Assembly (NCBI GenBank): GCA_903825035.1
Contig: CAIJYV010000037.1
Coordinates: 1 to 38,657, forward strand
Direction: 5' to 3'
Length of the DNA stretch: 38,657 nt
Source: an uncultured Actinomycetes bacterium
Lineage (GTDB): Bacteria > Actinomycetota > Acidimicrobiia > Acidimicrobiales > RAAP-2
Positions 9,016 to 17,651 of this stretch are shown piece after piece. Position 1 is the stretch's first letter. Each line of letters opens with the position of its first letter. The notes beneath the pieces were generated by a model, which was not told the DNA's origin, made no database searches, and worked only from the letters and a program-made list of their open reading frames with translations. The position numbers and the translations under genes were made by a program.

Positions 9016-9920
9016 GCGTAAATTCCAATCGCTAACAGGGCGCCCCACAGGATTACGAGTATCTGTACGGTGCGGTTATGCAAAATCAAATCCTCGGGCG
9101 CAGCCCCGTCGCCCGCTTCCGCGGACTTCATGATGAACAGCATGGCAAGCACCACCATCACTACCGAAAGTCGAATAGGAACTTGATGGTGGAGCTTGTT
9201 AGAAAGTCCGGTGTGAGAGGTATCAAAAGCCCATAAGCAATATCCGGTGACGACAATCGTGGCGCTCATGGTGAGGGCGGAATCTAAAAACTCTGCGGTG
9301 TATTCCTTGAGCACCTTTCGGGTGCTGCCAGCGCCAACTTTTTTCAATTCACTCGAGCGCTTGCCGACTACGAGAAAAAGTGCGCCGAAGGAGATAACTA
9401 CGAGAAACCAAGTCGAGACGAACAGGTGTGAGGCAACTGCTCCACCGTAGGCACGAAGGAAGAAACCGGAGGCTACGAGGGCGAGTTCGATTATGGCGAC
9501 CGACTTCAAGAAATAGACGTAGGCCAGCGTTTCGGCAACGTAAATTCCGAGGACGAGGTAGAGCGCACCGGGGCTCGGGATTGCGGCTGGAATAGCAAAT
9601 CCGCACCCCGCCAGAACAACGGCGGCGAACACTGCCACCCGTGGTGAGAGGTCGCCGTAGGCAATAGCCCGGAACTTCTTGGTGGGATGCTGGCGGTCGC
9701 TTTCGACATCCTTCAGGTCATTGAGCAGGTAGAGAGCGGAGGCCACGAGTGAAAAGGAGGCGATTGCCAAGAGGGTGTGGACAAAGACCTGTCGGTGGAA
9801 AAAAGTGCCGGCGGCCACAGGGGCAACGACGAGCAGACCGTTCTTAACCCATTGGTGGACCCGCATCCCAGAAATAAGGGCGCGGAGTGAATTGCGGTGG
9901 GCTGGAGCGATACTCGTCAC
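9012..9920 (-). CDS. ubiA: Decaprenyl-phosphate phosphoribosyltransferase (UbiA family)
   Basis: A 302-residue integral membrane prenyltransferase. The UbiA aspartate-rich motif is LNDLKDVESDRQHPTKKFR near residues 66-84, embedded in about eight hydrophobic helices. The length equals that of Rv3806c, which transfers phosphoribose from PRPP to decaprenyl phosphate, the first committed step of decaprenylphosphoryl-arabinose synthesis. Immediate coupling to dprE1 supports this over menaquinone UbiA/MenA roles. It starts at GTG 9920 with no clear ribosome binding site; a TACCGT -10-like hexamer ends 6 nt upstream. First gene of the minus-strand operon and divergent from sucC. Confidence 0.92.
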   Translation of the reverse strand: MTSIAPAHRNSLRALISGMRVHQWVKNGLLVVAPVAAGTFFHRQVFVHTLLAIASFSLVASALYLLNDLKDVESDRQHPTKKFRAIAYGDLSPRVAVFAAVVLAGCGFAIPAAIPSPGALYLVLGIYVAETLAYVYFLKSVAIIELALVASGFFLRAYGGAVASHLFVSTWFLVVISFGALFLVVGKRSSELKKVGAGSTRKVLKEYTAEFLDSALTMSATIVVTGYCLWAFDTSHTGLSNKLHHQVPIRLSVVMVVLAMLFIMKSAEAGDGAAPEDLILHNRTVQILVILWGALLAIGIYA

Positions 9921-9926
9921 ATATCC

Positions 9927-9932
9927 ACGGTA
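9927..9932 (-). promoter_or_regulatory. Candidate -10 box of the ubiA-dprE1-dprE2 operon
   Basis: TACCGT on the minus strand (9932 down to 9927) fits the actinobacterial TANNNT -10 pattern. It ends exactly 6 nt before the GTG start at 9920, so the mRNA probably begins at the start codon. The remaining gap up to sucC (about 9933-10051) holds an AT-rich patch, a C-run and a second TANNNT (TACGCT, 10005-10010, plus strand) that could serve sucC. Confidence 0.38.
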
Positions 9933-10051
9933 CTAGGCAGGGTTCCTTGAGATTCTCATTAATTAATGTCAGCCCCCCCTACACACTGGCTCGGGCTGGG
10001 TCATTACGCTGGAAGAAGACCAAATGCGTCACCCCAACGGAAAGTTGCGTC

Positions 10052-11194
10052 ATGGATCTATTTGAATATCAGGGTAAGCAGTATTTCTCCCGATTTGGCA
10101 TAGCGGTGTCCCCCGGCGATATCGCCGACAGCGTCGATCAGGCGGTAGCCGTAGCGGAGCGAGTGGGGTACCCAGTCGTGATTAAGGCTCAAGTCAAAGT
10201 TGGTGGTCGCGGTAAGGCCGGCGGCGTGAAGCTTGCGAATGACGCAGAAGAGGTGCGATTTCACGCTGGGAACATCTTGGGGCTTGACATCAAGGGTCAC
10301 ATCGTTCATCGCGTGTGGGTCGAACGCTCGAGTGACATCGCCAAGGAGTACTACGCGTCATTCACGCTCGACCGTCCAAACAAGTCGCACTTGGGCATGT
10401 TGAGCGCCCAGGGTGGTGTCGAGATTGAAGTAGTGGCCGAAGAGAATCCCGATGCCATTTCGTTCCTGTCAATTGACCCGGTCCGAGGCTTGGACCTCGC
10501 CACCGCCCGCAAGTGGGTTGATGAGGCTCAACTCGATGAGGTCGCCCAAGAACAGGCCGCAGAACTATTGGTAAAGCTCTACGAGTGCTACACCAAGGGT
10601 GACTGTGACCTAGCGGAGATAAACCCCTTAATTTTGACTCCCGACAACAAAGTTCACGCTCTCGACGCCAAGGTAACTCTCGACGAAAACGCAGCCTTCC
10701 GCCACCCCGAGTGGGAAGAGTTCCGTGCAACCGAAACTGAAGACCCCCGCGAGAAGATGGCGAAGGAGAAGGGCCTGAACTACATCGGTCTCGACGGCAC
10801 CGTGGGCATCATCGCCAACGGTGCGGGACTCGCCATGTCCACCCTCGATGTCGTCAACCAAGTCGGCGGCACGGCCGCAAACTTCCTCGACATTGGCGGC
10901 GGTGCCAATGCCGATGTCATGGCTTCCGCGCTCGAAGTAATTAACGCCGACCCCAAAGTCAAAGCCATTTTTGTCAACATCTTTGGTGGCATCACTCGGG
11001 TCGATGAAGTAGCCAAAGGAGTGCTCGAAGCGTTGAAGCGAGTTTCCATCTCGTCACCAATCGTGTTGCGACTTGATGGCACCAATGCCGTTGAGGGGCG
11101 AGCAATCTTGGCCCCTCACGTCAGTGACACCTTGATTACAGAACCGACCATGCTCGACGCCGCCCGTCGTGCAGTTGAATTAGCGAACGCGTAA
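10052..11194 (+). CDS. sucC: Succinyl-CoA synthetase, beta subunit (ADP-forming)
   Basis: A 380-residue beta subunit that pairs with SucD to interconvert succinyl-CoA and succinate with nucleotide phosphorylation in the TCA cycle. The ATP-grasp domain begins MDLFEYQGKQYFSRFGI and has VKAQVKVGGRGKAGGVK. The C-terminal ligase-CoA domain shows NGAGLAMSTLDVV, GGTAANFLDIGGGA and NIFGGITRVDEVAKG. The frame stays open upstream to 9887, but family length and the conserved start MDLFEYQ place the start at ATG 10052. A GGAAAG stretch upstream is a modest ribosome binding site. sucD follows after 9 nt. Confidence 0.96.
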   Translation: MDLFEYQGKQYFSRFGIAVSPGDIADSVDQAVAVAERVGYPVVIKAQVKVGGRGKAGGVKLANDAEEVRFHAGNILGLDIKGHIVHRVWVERSSDIAKEYYASFTLDRPNKSHLGMLSAQGGVEIEVVAEENPDAISFLSIDPVRGLDLATARKWVDEAQLDEVAQEQAAELLVKLYECYTKGDCDLAEINPLILTPDNKVHALDAKVTLDENAAFRHPEWEEFRATETEDPREKMAKEKGLNYIGLDGTVGIIANGAGLAMSTLDVVNQVGGTAANFLDIGGGANADVMASALEVINADPKVKAIFVNIFGGITRVDEVAKGVLEALKRVSISSPIVLRLDGTNAVEGRAILAPHVSDTLITEPTMLDAARRAVELANA

Positions 11195-11203
11195 GGAACG
11201 ACA

Positions 11204-12088
11204 ATGGCAATTTTTGTAGATGAAAACACGAAGGTTCTCGTTCAAGGTCTGACCGGGGGACAAGGTCGGTTCCACGGCTTACGCAACCGCGACTATGGCA
11301 CCAAGATTGTCGGTGGTGTTACTCCTGGAAAAGGTGGAGAAGATGTCGACGGAATTCCCGTCTTCAATTCGGTCAAAGAAGCGGTCGCGGCTACTGGTGC
11401 TACCGCTTCATTCATCGTGGTTCCTCCAAAATTCGCCCCCGCGGCAATTCTGGAAGCGGCTGAAGGTGGTATCGCCTTTATTGTTTGTATCACCGAAGGC
11501 ATCCCCGCGCACGACGAAGCGGTTACCTATAACCGTTTGGTGGAGGAATATCCCCACGTCCGTCTGCTCGGTCCCAACTGCCCCGGCATCATCAGCCCCG
11601 GTAAGTGCAATATTGGAATTACCGCTGGCGATATTGCCTTGCCCGGTGGTCCAGTCGGCATTGTTTCGCGTTCGGGTACCTTGACCTATCAAGCACTCCA
11701 CGAACTTTCCCAGCAGGGCATTGGACAGACCACCTGCGTTGGCATTGGTGGTGACCCCGTTCCCGGCACGAACTTCATTGACTGCCTCGCGGCTTTTGAA
11801 GCCGACCCAGAGACGAAAGCCGTCATGATGATTGGCGAAATTGGTGGTTCAGAAGAAGAGCGCGCGGCCGAGTGGATCAAGACGAATATGACAAAACCAG
11901 TCGTTTCCTACATTGCGGGCGTCACCGCACCAGCGGGCCGCAAAATGGGTCACGCGGGAGCGATCATCTCTGGGTCCAAGGGGACCGCTCAGGCCAAGAT
12001 GGACGCCCTAGCAGCGGCGGGAGTTCACGTTTGTCTGAATCCCACCGAGGCGGGCGAGAAGATGGTTGAGATTGTCAAGGCGCTCTAA
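11204..12088 (+). CDS. sucD: Succinyl-CoA synthetase, alpha subunit
   Basis: A 294-residue alpha subunit with a CoA-binding Rossmann domain ([13 protein letters not shown]) and [16 protein letters not shown]. The phosphohistidine loop is [10 protein letters not shown], with the active-site His at residue 250. Standard length. The ATG at 11204 follows an AAGGAACG ribosome binding site. It forms the functional heterodimer with the upstream sucC product. Confidence 0.97.
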   Translation: MAIFVDENTKVLVQGLTGGQGRFHGLRNRDYGTKIVGGVTPGKGGEDVDGIPVFNSVKEAVAATGATASFIVVPPKFAPAAILEAAEGGIAFIVCITEGIPAHDEAVTYNRLVEEYPHVRLLGPNCPGIISPGKCNIGITAGDIALPGGPVGIVSRSGTLTYQALHELSQQGIGQTTCVGIGGDPVPGTNFIDCLAAFEADPETKAVMMIGEIGGSEEERAAEWIKTNMTKPVVSYIAGVTAPAGRKMGHAGAIISGSKGTAQAKMDALAAAGVHVCLNPTEAGEKMVEIVKAL

Positions 12089-12127
12089 GCCCGTGACCGT
12101 CCTCCGTATTTTGAATCGATTGATGAC

Positions 12128-12982
12128 ATGAGCGCAGAACTACTTGACGGAGCCAAACTCGCCGGGCGCATGAATATGGAATCAGGTGACCGCGTCGCTC
12201 GGCTGCTCTCTTCGGGCCGTGCTGCCGGTCTCGGGACGATTCTCGTTGGCGATGATCCATCGAGTGCGCGCTACGTGGCAATGAAGCACACTGATTGCGA
12301 GTCGCTCGGAATTAGCTCGTTCCACGAACACCTCAGCAGTTCCGCGACGCAATCCGATGTCGAAGCAATCGTTGATCGCATGAATGCCGACCCCAACATC
12401 CATGGCATCTTGGTTCAACTGCCACTTCCTGAGGGCATGAACCAAGAAGAGGTGCTCCAGCGAATCAATCCCAACAAAGATGTCGATGGCCTACACCCAC
12501 TCAATTTGGGGAAGCTTGTAATGGGCGAACCTGGTCCGCTTCCCTGCACGCCGGCGGGAATTGTTGAGTTACTACTCGCACATCGCGTACCGGTGGAGGG
12601 GCAGCACGTCGTAATTATTGGTCGCGGACTCACCGTTGGACGCCCCCTCGCACTCTTGATGGCGCTCCCTCGTCGAGGTTGCAACGCAGCGGTCAGCGTC
12701 GTGCATCGAGGTGTAGAAAATTTTTCTCAAATCGTGCGAAGCGGCGATGTCGTCATCAGCGCCGCTGGATCACCGGGGCTCGTTACAGCAGCCATGATTA
12801 AGCCCGGAGCAGCGGTAGTGGGGGCTGGAACGAGCTTTTCCGAAGGCCGATTGCTCAGTGATATCGCCGACGATGTGGAAAACTTGGCAGGATGGATTAC
12901 CCCGCGAATTGGTGGGGTTGGTCCAATGACTCGTGCGATGCTCGTGCGTAACACGGTCCTAGCAGCAGAAAAGGTTCGATGA
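12128..12982 (+). CDS. folD: Methylenetetrahydrofolate dehydrogenase / cyclohydrolase
   Basis: A 284-residue bifunctional enzyme that interconverts methylene-, methenyl- and formyl-tetrahydrofolate with NADP. The catalytic Tyr49 and Lys53 lie in YVAMK. Conserved blocks are VQLPLPEGM, DVDGLHPLNLGKL and PCTPAGIVELL. The Rossmann motif is VIIGRGLTVGRPLALLM, followed by VGAGTSFSEGRLLSDI and ITPRIGGVGPMTRAML. It overlaps the following cupin gene by 4 nt (ATGA), and metF follows, so a one-carbon operon is likely. The gap after sucD (39 nt) holds no clear terminator, so read-through from sucCD is possible. Confidence 0.96.
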   Translation: MSAELLDGAKLAGRMNMESGDRVARLLSSGRAAGLGTILVGDDPSSARYVAMKHTDCESLGISSFHEHLSSSATQSDVEAIVDRMNADPNIHGILVQLPLPEGMNQEEVLQRINPNKDVDGLHPLNLGKLVMGEPGPLPCTPAGIVELLLAHRVPVEGQHVVIIGRGLTVGRPLALLMALPRRGCNAAVSVVHRGVENFSQIVRSGDVVISAAGSPGLVTAAMIKPGAAVVGAGTSFSEGRLLSDIADDVENLAGWITPRIGGVGPMTRAMLVRNTVLAAEKVR

Positions 12983-13350
12983 GTACTACAGATAACAAAG
13001 GTCGCGAATACGACGAACGGCCGTGGGGCAGCTTTACCGTTCTCGATGACGAGATGTCCGACCACAAGGTCAAGCGAATCGTGGTGGCTCCAGGTAAGCG
13101 TTTGAGTTACCAAAAGCACTCCAAGCGCGCCGAACACTGGTTCATTGTCTCGGGAACCGCCACGGTGATCCTCGACGGCGAAGAGTTGACTCGCCACCCA
13201 GGCGAAGGCGTCGACATTGGACTCGGCGTTGCCCACCGTTGCGAGAACCGTGGCACCGAGCCCGTAGTTTTTATCGAAGTGCAAACCGGGACTTATTTTG
13301 GTGAAGATGACATTGTTCGCCTAGAAGACGACTTCGGCCGAGCTAACTAG
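12979..13350 (+). CDS. Stand-alone cupin, mannose-6-phosphate isomerase type II-like
   Basis: A 123-residue single-domain cupin resembling the C-terminal isomerase domain of ManC-type proteins (EYDERPWGSFTVLDD, PGKRLSYQKHSKRAEHWFIV, GTATVILDGEE, VDIGLGVAHRCENRG). Metal-binding histidines and the glutamate of the two cupin motifs are present. The known family activity is fructose-6-phosphate/mannose-6-phosphate interconversion, supplying GDP-mannose synthesis. No guanylyltransferase domain is attached. It is translationally coupled to folD and followed by metF after 6 nt, an odd context for a sugar enzyme. The exact substrate is not proven by sequence. Confidence 0.75.
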   Translation: MSTTDNKGREYDERPWGSFTVLDDEMSDHKVKRIVVAPGKRLSYQKHSKRAEHWFIVSGTATVILDGEELTRHPGEGVDIGLGVAHRCENRGTEPVVFIEVQTGTYFGEDDIVRLEDDFGRAN

Positions 13351-13356
13351 TCGCTC

Positions 13357-14205
13357 GTGAGAATTGATGCATTGCTCCAATCGGGGCCAACTCGTTCATT
13401 TGAGTTCTTTCCCCCGAAGAGCGAAGCAGAGTCGGCGACGCTGAACGCCACATTTTCCGATCTTGAGGCTCTCGACCCCTCATTTGTCTCAGTCACCTAC
13501 CGCGGTGGAGATGAGTCTCGGCAACGGACCTACGATTTAGTTTCTCGAATCGAGCGCGATCACAACATCACGGCCATGGCCCACATGATCTGCGTTGGAC
13601 ACAAGCAAGATGAAGTGGCTCGAATTCTTCACAACTACGCCGAGGCCGGAGTGGAAAACATTATGGCGCTCGGTGGCGATATTCCCGTTGGCGAAGACGC
13701 GAGTTCAGACTTCACCTACGCAATTGACTTAGTGAACGAAGTCCGCCACGCCGGCGCCTTCGCTGTTGGAGTAGCGGCTCATCCGCTGGGACACCCAAAG
13801 AGCCCCACACTGGACTCTGATCGAGAGTTTTTGGCATTGAAATTAGAACTCGCTGACTTTGCCGTCACGCAATTCTTTTTTCAGGTGGATGAGTGGAAGG
13901 CACTCGTAAACGACCTCGCTGACCGCAACTGCCACAAACCGGTGCTGCCCGGAATCATGCCGGTCACCAGTTTGAGCTCTATTCCTTCGATGGCTCGCAT
14001 GGGTTCGGCGGTTCCGCCTGAACTAGTGGCTCGTCTTGAAGCGGCCCACGCCGCGGGCGGGCCAGAGGCGGTCCGCGAGGCGGGGATTGCTGCGGCCGTG
14101 GAACTCTGCCGAGACCTGCTGGCTGAACACGCCCCAGGACTGCACTTCTATACCTTGAATCGCTCAACGGCTACTCGAGAGATCCACGACGCCATTTTCA
14201 ACTAG
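13357..14205 (+). CDS. metF: Methylenetetrahydrofolate reductase
   Basis: A 282-residue flavoprotein TIM barrel that reduces 5,10-methylene-THF to 5-methyl-THF for methionine synthesis. Visible signatures are FEFFPPKSE (catalytic glutamate), VSVTYRGGDE, AHMICVGHKQDE, NIMALGGDIP, VGVAAHPLGHP, TQFFFQVDEW, PGIMPVTSL and the terminal HFYTLNRSTATREI. GTG 13357 is the only sensible start. Position after folD gives a direct pathway link, since FolD makes or consumes its substrate. Confidence 0.93.
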   Translation: MRIDALLQSGPTRSFEFFPPKSEAESATLNATFSDLEALDPSFVSVTYRGGDESRQRTYDLVSRIERDHNITAMAHMICVGHKQDEVARILHNYAEAGVENIMALGGDIPVGEDASSDFTYAIDLVNEVRHAGAFAVGVAAHPLGHPKSPTLDSDREFLALKLELADFAVTQFFFQVDEWKALVNDLADRNCHKPVLPGIMPVTSLSSIPSMARMGSAVPPELVARLEAAHAAGGPEAVREAGIAAAVELCRDLLAEHAPGLHFYTLNRSTATREIHDAIFN

Positions 14206-14237
14206 TTCCAGCCCTAAAACAAGGGGTTACTTAGGCG

Positions 14238-14249
14238 TAGGATGGAATT
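14238..14249 (+). promoter_or_regulatory. Candidate leaderless promoter of icd
   Basis: TAGGAT (14238-14243) matches TANNNT and ends 6 nt before ATG 14250, so transcription could start on the start codon. The same bases contain GGATGG, which could instead act as a weak ribosome binding site. The 44-nt gap after metF has only a weak CCCT/AGGG stem and no T-tract. Confidence 0.35.
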
Positions 14250-15446
14250 ATGGCTGAAAAAATCACGATGAACGCCAATGGCGTACTTACTGTTCCCGAC
14301 AACCCAATCATTCCCTTCATTGAAGGTGATGGAACTGGTGTTGATATCTGGCCCGCCGCGAAGCTCGTTTTAGACGCTGCCGCGAAGAAGCACGGCAAGA
14401 CCATCGAGTGGAAGGAAGTTCTCGCTGGCGAGAAGGCCTTCAACGAAACTGGAGACTGGCTGCCCGAGCAAACCATCATCGACTTCCGCGAGTATCTCAT
14501 CGGAATCAAGGGCCCACTCACGACGCCCATTGGGGGCGGATTCCGCTCGCTCAATGTTGCCCTTCGCCAAATTCTTGACCTCTACGTATGCTTGCGCCCC
14601 GTGCGTTGGTTCCAAGGTGTGCCCTCTCCGGTGAAACACCCAGAACTCGTCGACATGGTTATCTTCCGAGAGAACACCGAAGACGTGTACGCCGGTCTCG
14701 AAGTCGAAGCGGGAACTCCCGCCGCCGAGAAGCTTCGTTCATTCTTGAAAGATGAATACAACTGGGACATTCGCGAAATGAGTGGCATCGGCATTAAGCC
14801 AATTTCGAAGGAAGGCTCGGAGCGTCTGATTCGTGCGTCAATTGAGTATGCCTTGGACCACCAGAAGGAATCGGTCACGATGGTGCACAAGGGCAACATC
14901 CAGAAGTTCACCGAAGGTGCTTTCATGAAGTGGGGATACCAACTGGTGAAGGACGAGTTCGCAGACCGAGCGGTTGGTTGGGATGACTGCGGCGGAAAGC
15001 CAAATGGCAAGCTGCTCGTTAAAGACGCGATTGCTGACATTACCCTGCAACAGGTTCTGACCCGTCCAGCTGAGTTCGACGTCATTGCCACGATGAACTT
15101 GAATGGTGATTATCTCTCCGACGCTCTCGCGGCTCAGGTCGGTGGAATTGGCATCGCCCCGGGAGCGAACATTAACTACGTAACTGGACACGGTATTTTT
15201 GAGGCCACCCACGGCACGGCACCAAAGTACGCCGGCCAAGACAAGGTGAATCCTGGATCGGTTCTTTTGAGTGGTGTCTTGATGTTTGAGCACCTTGGTT
15301 GGACCGAAGCGGCGGCCGACATTGTCCGCGCGCTCGAAGCCACCATTGCCGACAAAGTCGTTACCTACGACTTTGCTCGATTGATGGAGGGCGCAACCGA
15401 AGTTAAGTGTTCGGAGTTCGCGTCAGCGATCGTTGACCGACTCTAA
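14250..15446 (+). CDS. icd: NADP-dependent isocitrate dehydrogenase (homodimeric, Icd type)
   Basis: A 398-residue enzyme of the Escherichia coli Icd type that decarboxylates isocitrate to 2-oxoglutarate with NADP. Seen are the N-terminal [17 protein letters not shown], the substrate loop [13 protein letters not shown], the conserved [10 protein letters not shown] and the active-site [32 protein letters not shown] carries the Lys-Tyr pair typical of NADP specificity. Many Actinobacteria instead use a monomeric isocitrate dehydrogenase of about 740 residues, so the short form is worth noting. mdh follows after 13 nt. Confidence 0.95.
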   Translation: MAEKITMNANGVLTVPDNPIIPFIEGDGTGVDIWPAAKLVLDAAAKKHGKTIEWKEVLAGEKAFNETGDWLPEQTIIDFREYLIGIKGPLTTPIGGGFRSLNVALRQILDLYVCLRPVRWFQGVPSPVKHPELVDMVIFRENTEDVYAGLEVEAGTPAAEKLRSFLKDEYNWDIREMSGIGIKPISKEGSERLIRASIEYALDHQKESVTMVHKGNIQKFTEGAFMKWGYQLVKDEFADRAVGWDDCGGKPNGKLLVKDAIADITLQQVLTRPAEFDVIATMNLNGDYLSDALAAQVGGIGIAPGANINYVTGHGIFEATHGTAPKYAGQDKVNPGSVLLSGVLMFEHLGWTEAAADIVRALEATIADKVVTYDFARLMEGATEVKCSEFASAIVDRL

Positions 15447-15459
15447 AGAAAGGCAAGTC

Positions 15460-16449
15460 ATGACTACCCCTATTAACGTCACCGTTACCGGTGCAGCTGG
15501 CCAAATTGGCTATTCACTTTTGTTCCGCATCGCGTCGGGCGCCCTGTTTGGACCCAACCAGCCTGTCGCACTTCGCCTGCTCGAAATCGAACCCGCCATG
15601 AAGGCGCTCGAGGGAGTGGTTATGGAACTCGACGACTGCGCCTTTCCGCTTTTGTCGGGCATTGAAGCCACCAGTGATCTCGCGACCGCCTTCAACGGCA
15701 CTAACTGGTCACTGCTGGTCGGCTCGGTTCCTCGCAAGGCCGGAATGGAGCGAGGCGACTTGCTCAACGTCAACGGTGGCATCTTCAAACCTCAAGGGCG
15801 CGCCATTGCCGAAAATGCTGCGAGCGACGTTCGCGTTCTCGTGGTGGGGAACCCCTGCAACACCAATTGTCTGATTGCGCGCTCAAACGCACCCGAGGTT
15901 CCCGCGGACCGTTGGTTCGCTATGACTCGTCTCGATCAAAATCGGGCTGAAACTCAAATCGCCAAAAAGGCTGGATCGCCAGTGAGTGCAGTGAAGAACC
16001 TGGCTATTTGGGGCAACCACTCCGCGACACAGTTCCCTGACTTCGCGAACGCCACCGTTGATGGCCAGGCCGTGACAGCTGCAATTAGCGATCACGCGTG
16101 GCTCCAGAGCGAATTCATTACGACGGTGCAAAAGCGTGGTGCAGCGATTATCGAAGCGCGAGGAGCGAGCTCGGCCGCATCAGCAGCTAACGCCGCTATC
16201 GACACCGTGGTGAGTTTGGTGAACCCCACCGCCGCCGATGACTGTGCCTCGGTCGCCGTGACCAGCTCTGGTGAGTACGGGATTCCAGAAGGTTTGACCT
16301 TCGGTTTCCCAATTAGTGCCGATGGATCTGGCGGGTGGAAGGTAAAAGAAAACTTCGCTATCGACGCCTTCGCAGCCGAGCGCATAAAAGTCACCACCGA
16401 CGAACTGATCGCCGAGCGCGATGAAGTACGCGCGCTGGGGTTGATTTAA
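15460..16449 (+). CDS. mdh: Malate dehydrogenase
   Basis: A 329-residue NAD-dependent malate dehydrogenase of the cytosolic-like type common in Actinobacteria. The N-terminal Rossmann motif is [17 protein letters not shown]. Substrate-binding arginines lie in [13 protein letters not shown] and [11 protein letters not shown], and the catalytic histidine in [12 protein letters not shown]. An in-frame TTG at 15433 would overlap icd, but ATG 15460 follows an AAAGAAAGG ribosome binding site and fits family length. It probably shares a transcript with icd. Confidence 0.95.
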   Translation: MTTPINVTVTGAAGQIGYSLLFRIASGALFGPNQPVALRLLEIEPAMKALEGVVMELDDCAFPLLSGIEATSDLATAFNGTNWSLLVGSVPRKAGMERGDLLNVNGGIFKPQGRAIAENAASDVRVLVVGNPCNTNCLIARSNAPEVPADRWFAMTRLDQNRAETQIAKKAGSPVSAVKNLAIWGNHSATQFPDFANATVDGQAVTAAISDHAWLQSEFITTVQKRGAAIIEARGASSAASAANAAIDTVVSLVNPTAADDCASVAVTSSGEYGIPEGLTFGFPISADGSGGWKVKENFAIDAFAAERIKVTTDELIAERDEVRALGLI

Positions 16450-16457
16450 TCCGTAGT

Positions 16458-16493
16458 CTTATCTTACCGATAATTGTATAATGGTAAGATAAG
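16458..16493 (+). promoter_or_regulatory. Promoter/operator of the fic gene: perfect inverted repeat around TATAAT
   Basis: A perfect 11-bp inverted repeat (CTTATCTTACC, 16458-16468, and GGTAAGATAAG, 16483-16493) brackets a 14-nt spacer that ends in a consensus -10 box TATAAT (16477-16482). The right arm runs into the AAGGA ribosome binding site just before ATG 16500. The -35 region (TAGTCT) is poor. A dimer binding the two arms would block both polymerase and the ribosome site, so this looks like an operator. An mRNA hairpin is less likely, since transcription should start inside the right arm. Confidence 0.65.
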
Positions 16494-16499
16494 GACAGC

Positions 16500-17651
16500 A
16501 TGAGCGACGACCCGATACGAGGAACCGAGGTTCCCATCATTTGGAATGGGCGTCGAGCACGGGCCTTTGTGCCGACGCTTCTGGCCGAGGCTGAATTCAA
16601 TGTGTCGCCTCGCACAGTTGCGAAGTGCGCGACCGCCGTGGCGGAGCTGGGGTTCGGGGCTGAAGGGATGGTCGGCGACCTCGAAGTGCTGGGCCGATTG
16701 CTGCTCCGTAGCGAAGGCGTAGCCTCTTCATTTATTGAAGGTATTCGGGCTCCAATCATCGATGTAGTCCTTGCCGAGCAAGACCTCGTTGATGAAAACA
16801 ATTCTGCGGCGTGGGTGGCGGCCTGTCTGGCCGCGACCGAGGCTGCGTTTAAACACGTTGGTCCACTAACCGAACAGGTTCTTCTTGATTGGCACCGAAC
16901 ACTCATGACGGGAAGCCCCCTTCCCGCAAGGTTTGTCGGTGTAATTCGAACTGAACAAGGATGGATCGGCGGTAACGATCCAACTGACGCCCATCTAGTT
17001 ACCGCCCCACCACAGTTTCTCCCGGAGCTGATTGCGGATTTGATCAAATTTGCCAATCGGGACGATATTGACCCAATTGTTCAAGCAGCCATTATGCACG
17101 GACAGTTCGAAGTGATACACCCTTTTGGGGATGGCAACGGAAGGCTTGGAAGAATTCTGGTCGGCTGGCTCCTGTGCCGGCGATTGTCACTCTCCGTGGC
17201 CCCACCATTCAGTTTTTCTTTTGCCGCGGAGTCAGGTGCGTACGGTGCGGGGCTGGTTCTGTACCGAATGGGCAACCTGGATCAGTGGATTCAGTGGTTC
17301 GCCTCGGCAATCCAAAAGGCTGCCCGGGTACAACGAAATTTGATTGACGAGCTCCAAGTAATTAAATCCAATTGGTTGCATGCCTTAAGTGAGGGCAGTC
17401 CAAAGTTGCGCCGAGACTCACTGGCCTGGCAATTGCTTGAACTACTGCCACGGAAACTAGTGCTGACGAGCAGCATGGTCGAAAATGAATTGGGAGTAAG
17501 CAAGAAGGCCGCGCTCGATTCGCTTCGCGAGTTGGTTTCTAGAGGCGTCCTTGTTGAGCACGGTGGCCTCTCAAGTGGCCATGGCAAGCCAGCCATACTT
17601 TTTGTGAGCTCAGACCTGCTGGGATTAGCGGGATCGAATCCTTTGGGTTAG
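16500..17651 (+). CDS. Fic-domain AMPylase-like protein with C-terminal winged-helix domain
   Basis: A 383-residue Fic protein. An N-terminal helical region carries the self-inhibitory motif (S/T)xxxE(G/N) as S76-S-F-I-E80-G81 within ASSFIEGIRAP, the class II position ahead of the Fic core. The Fic core has the complete catalytic motif HPFGDGNGRLGR (207-218). The C-terminal 70 residues (about 310-380) look like a winged helix-turn-helix: SSMVENELGVSKKAALDSLRELVSRGVLVE. Fic enzymes transfer AMP (or other groups) from nucleotides to target proteins, and this type is held inactive by its own glutamate. The target is unknown. No separate antitoxin gene is adjacent. The palindromic promoter suggests autoregulation through the C-terminal domain. 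Convergent with the cyclase-family gene by a 4-nt TTAG overlap. Confidence 0.92.
   Translation: MSDDPIRGTEVPIIWNGRRARAFVPTLLAEAEFNVSPRTVAKCATAVAELGFGAEGMVGDLEVLGRLLLRSEGVASSFIEGIRAPIIDVVLAEQDLVDENNSAAWVAACLAATEAAFKHVGPLTEQVLLDWHRTLMTGSPLPARFVGVIRTEQGWIGGNDPTDAHLVTAPPQFLPELIADLIKFANRDDIDPIVQAAIMHGQFEVIHPFGDGNGRLGRILVGWLLCRRLSLSVAPPFSFSFAAESGAYGAGLVLYRMGNLDQWIQWFASAIQKAARVQRNLIDELQVIKSNWLHALSEGSPKLRRDSLAWQLLELLPRKLVLTSSMVENELGVSKKAALDSLRELVSRGVLVEHGGLSSGHGKPAILFVSSDLLGLAGSNPLG

Noticed and set aside
9887-10051. Upstream extension of sucC by 55 codons
   Set aside because: SucC proteins start at MDLFEYQ; the extension overlaps the ubiA start and its promoter.
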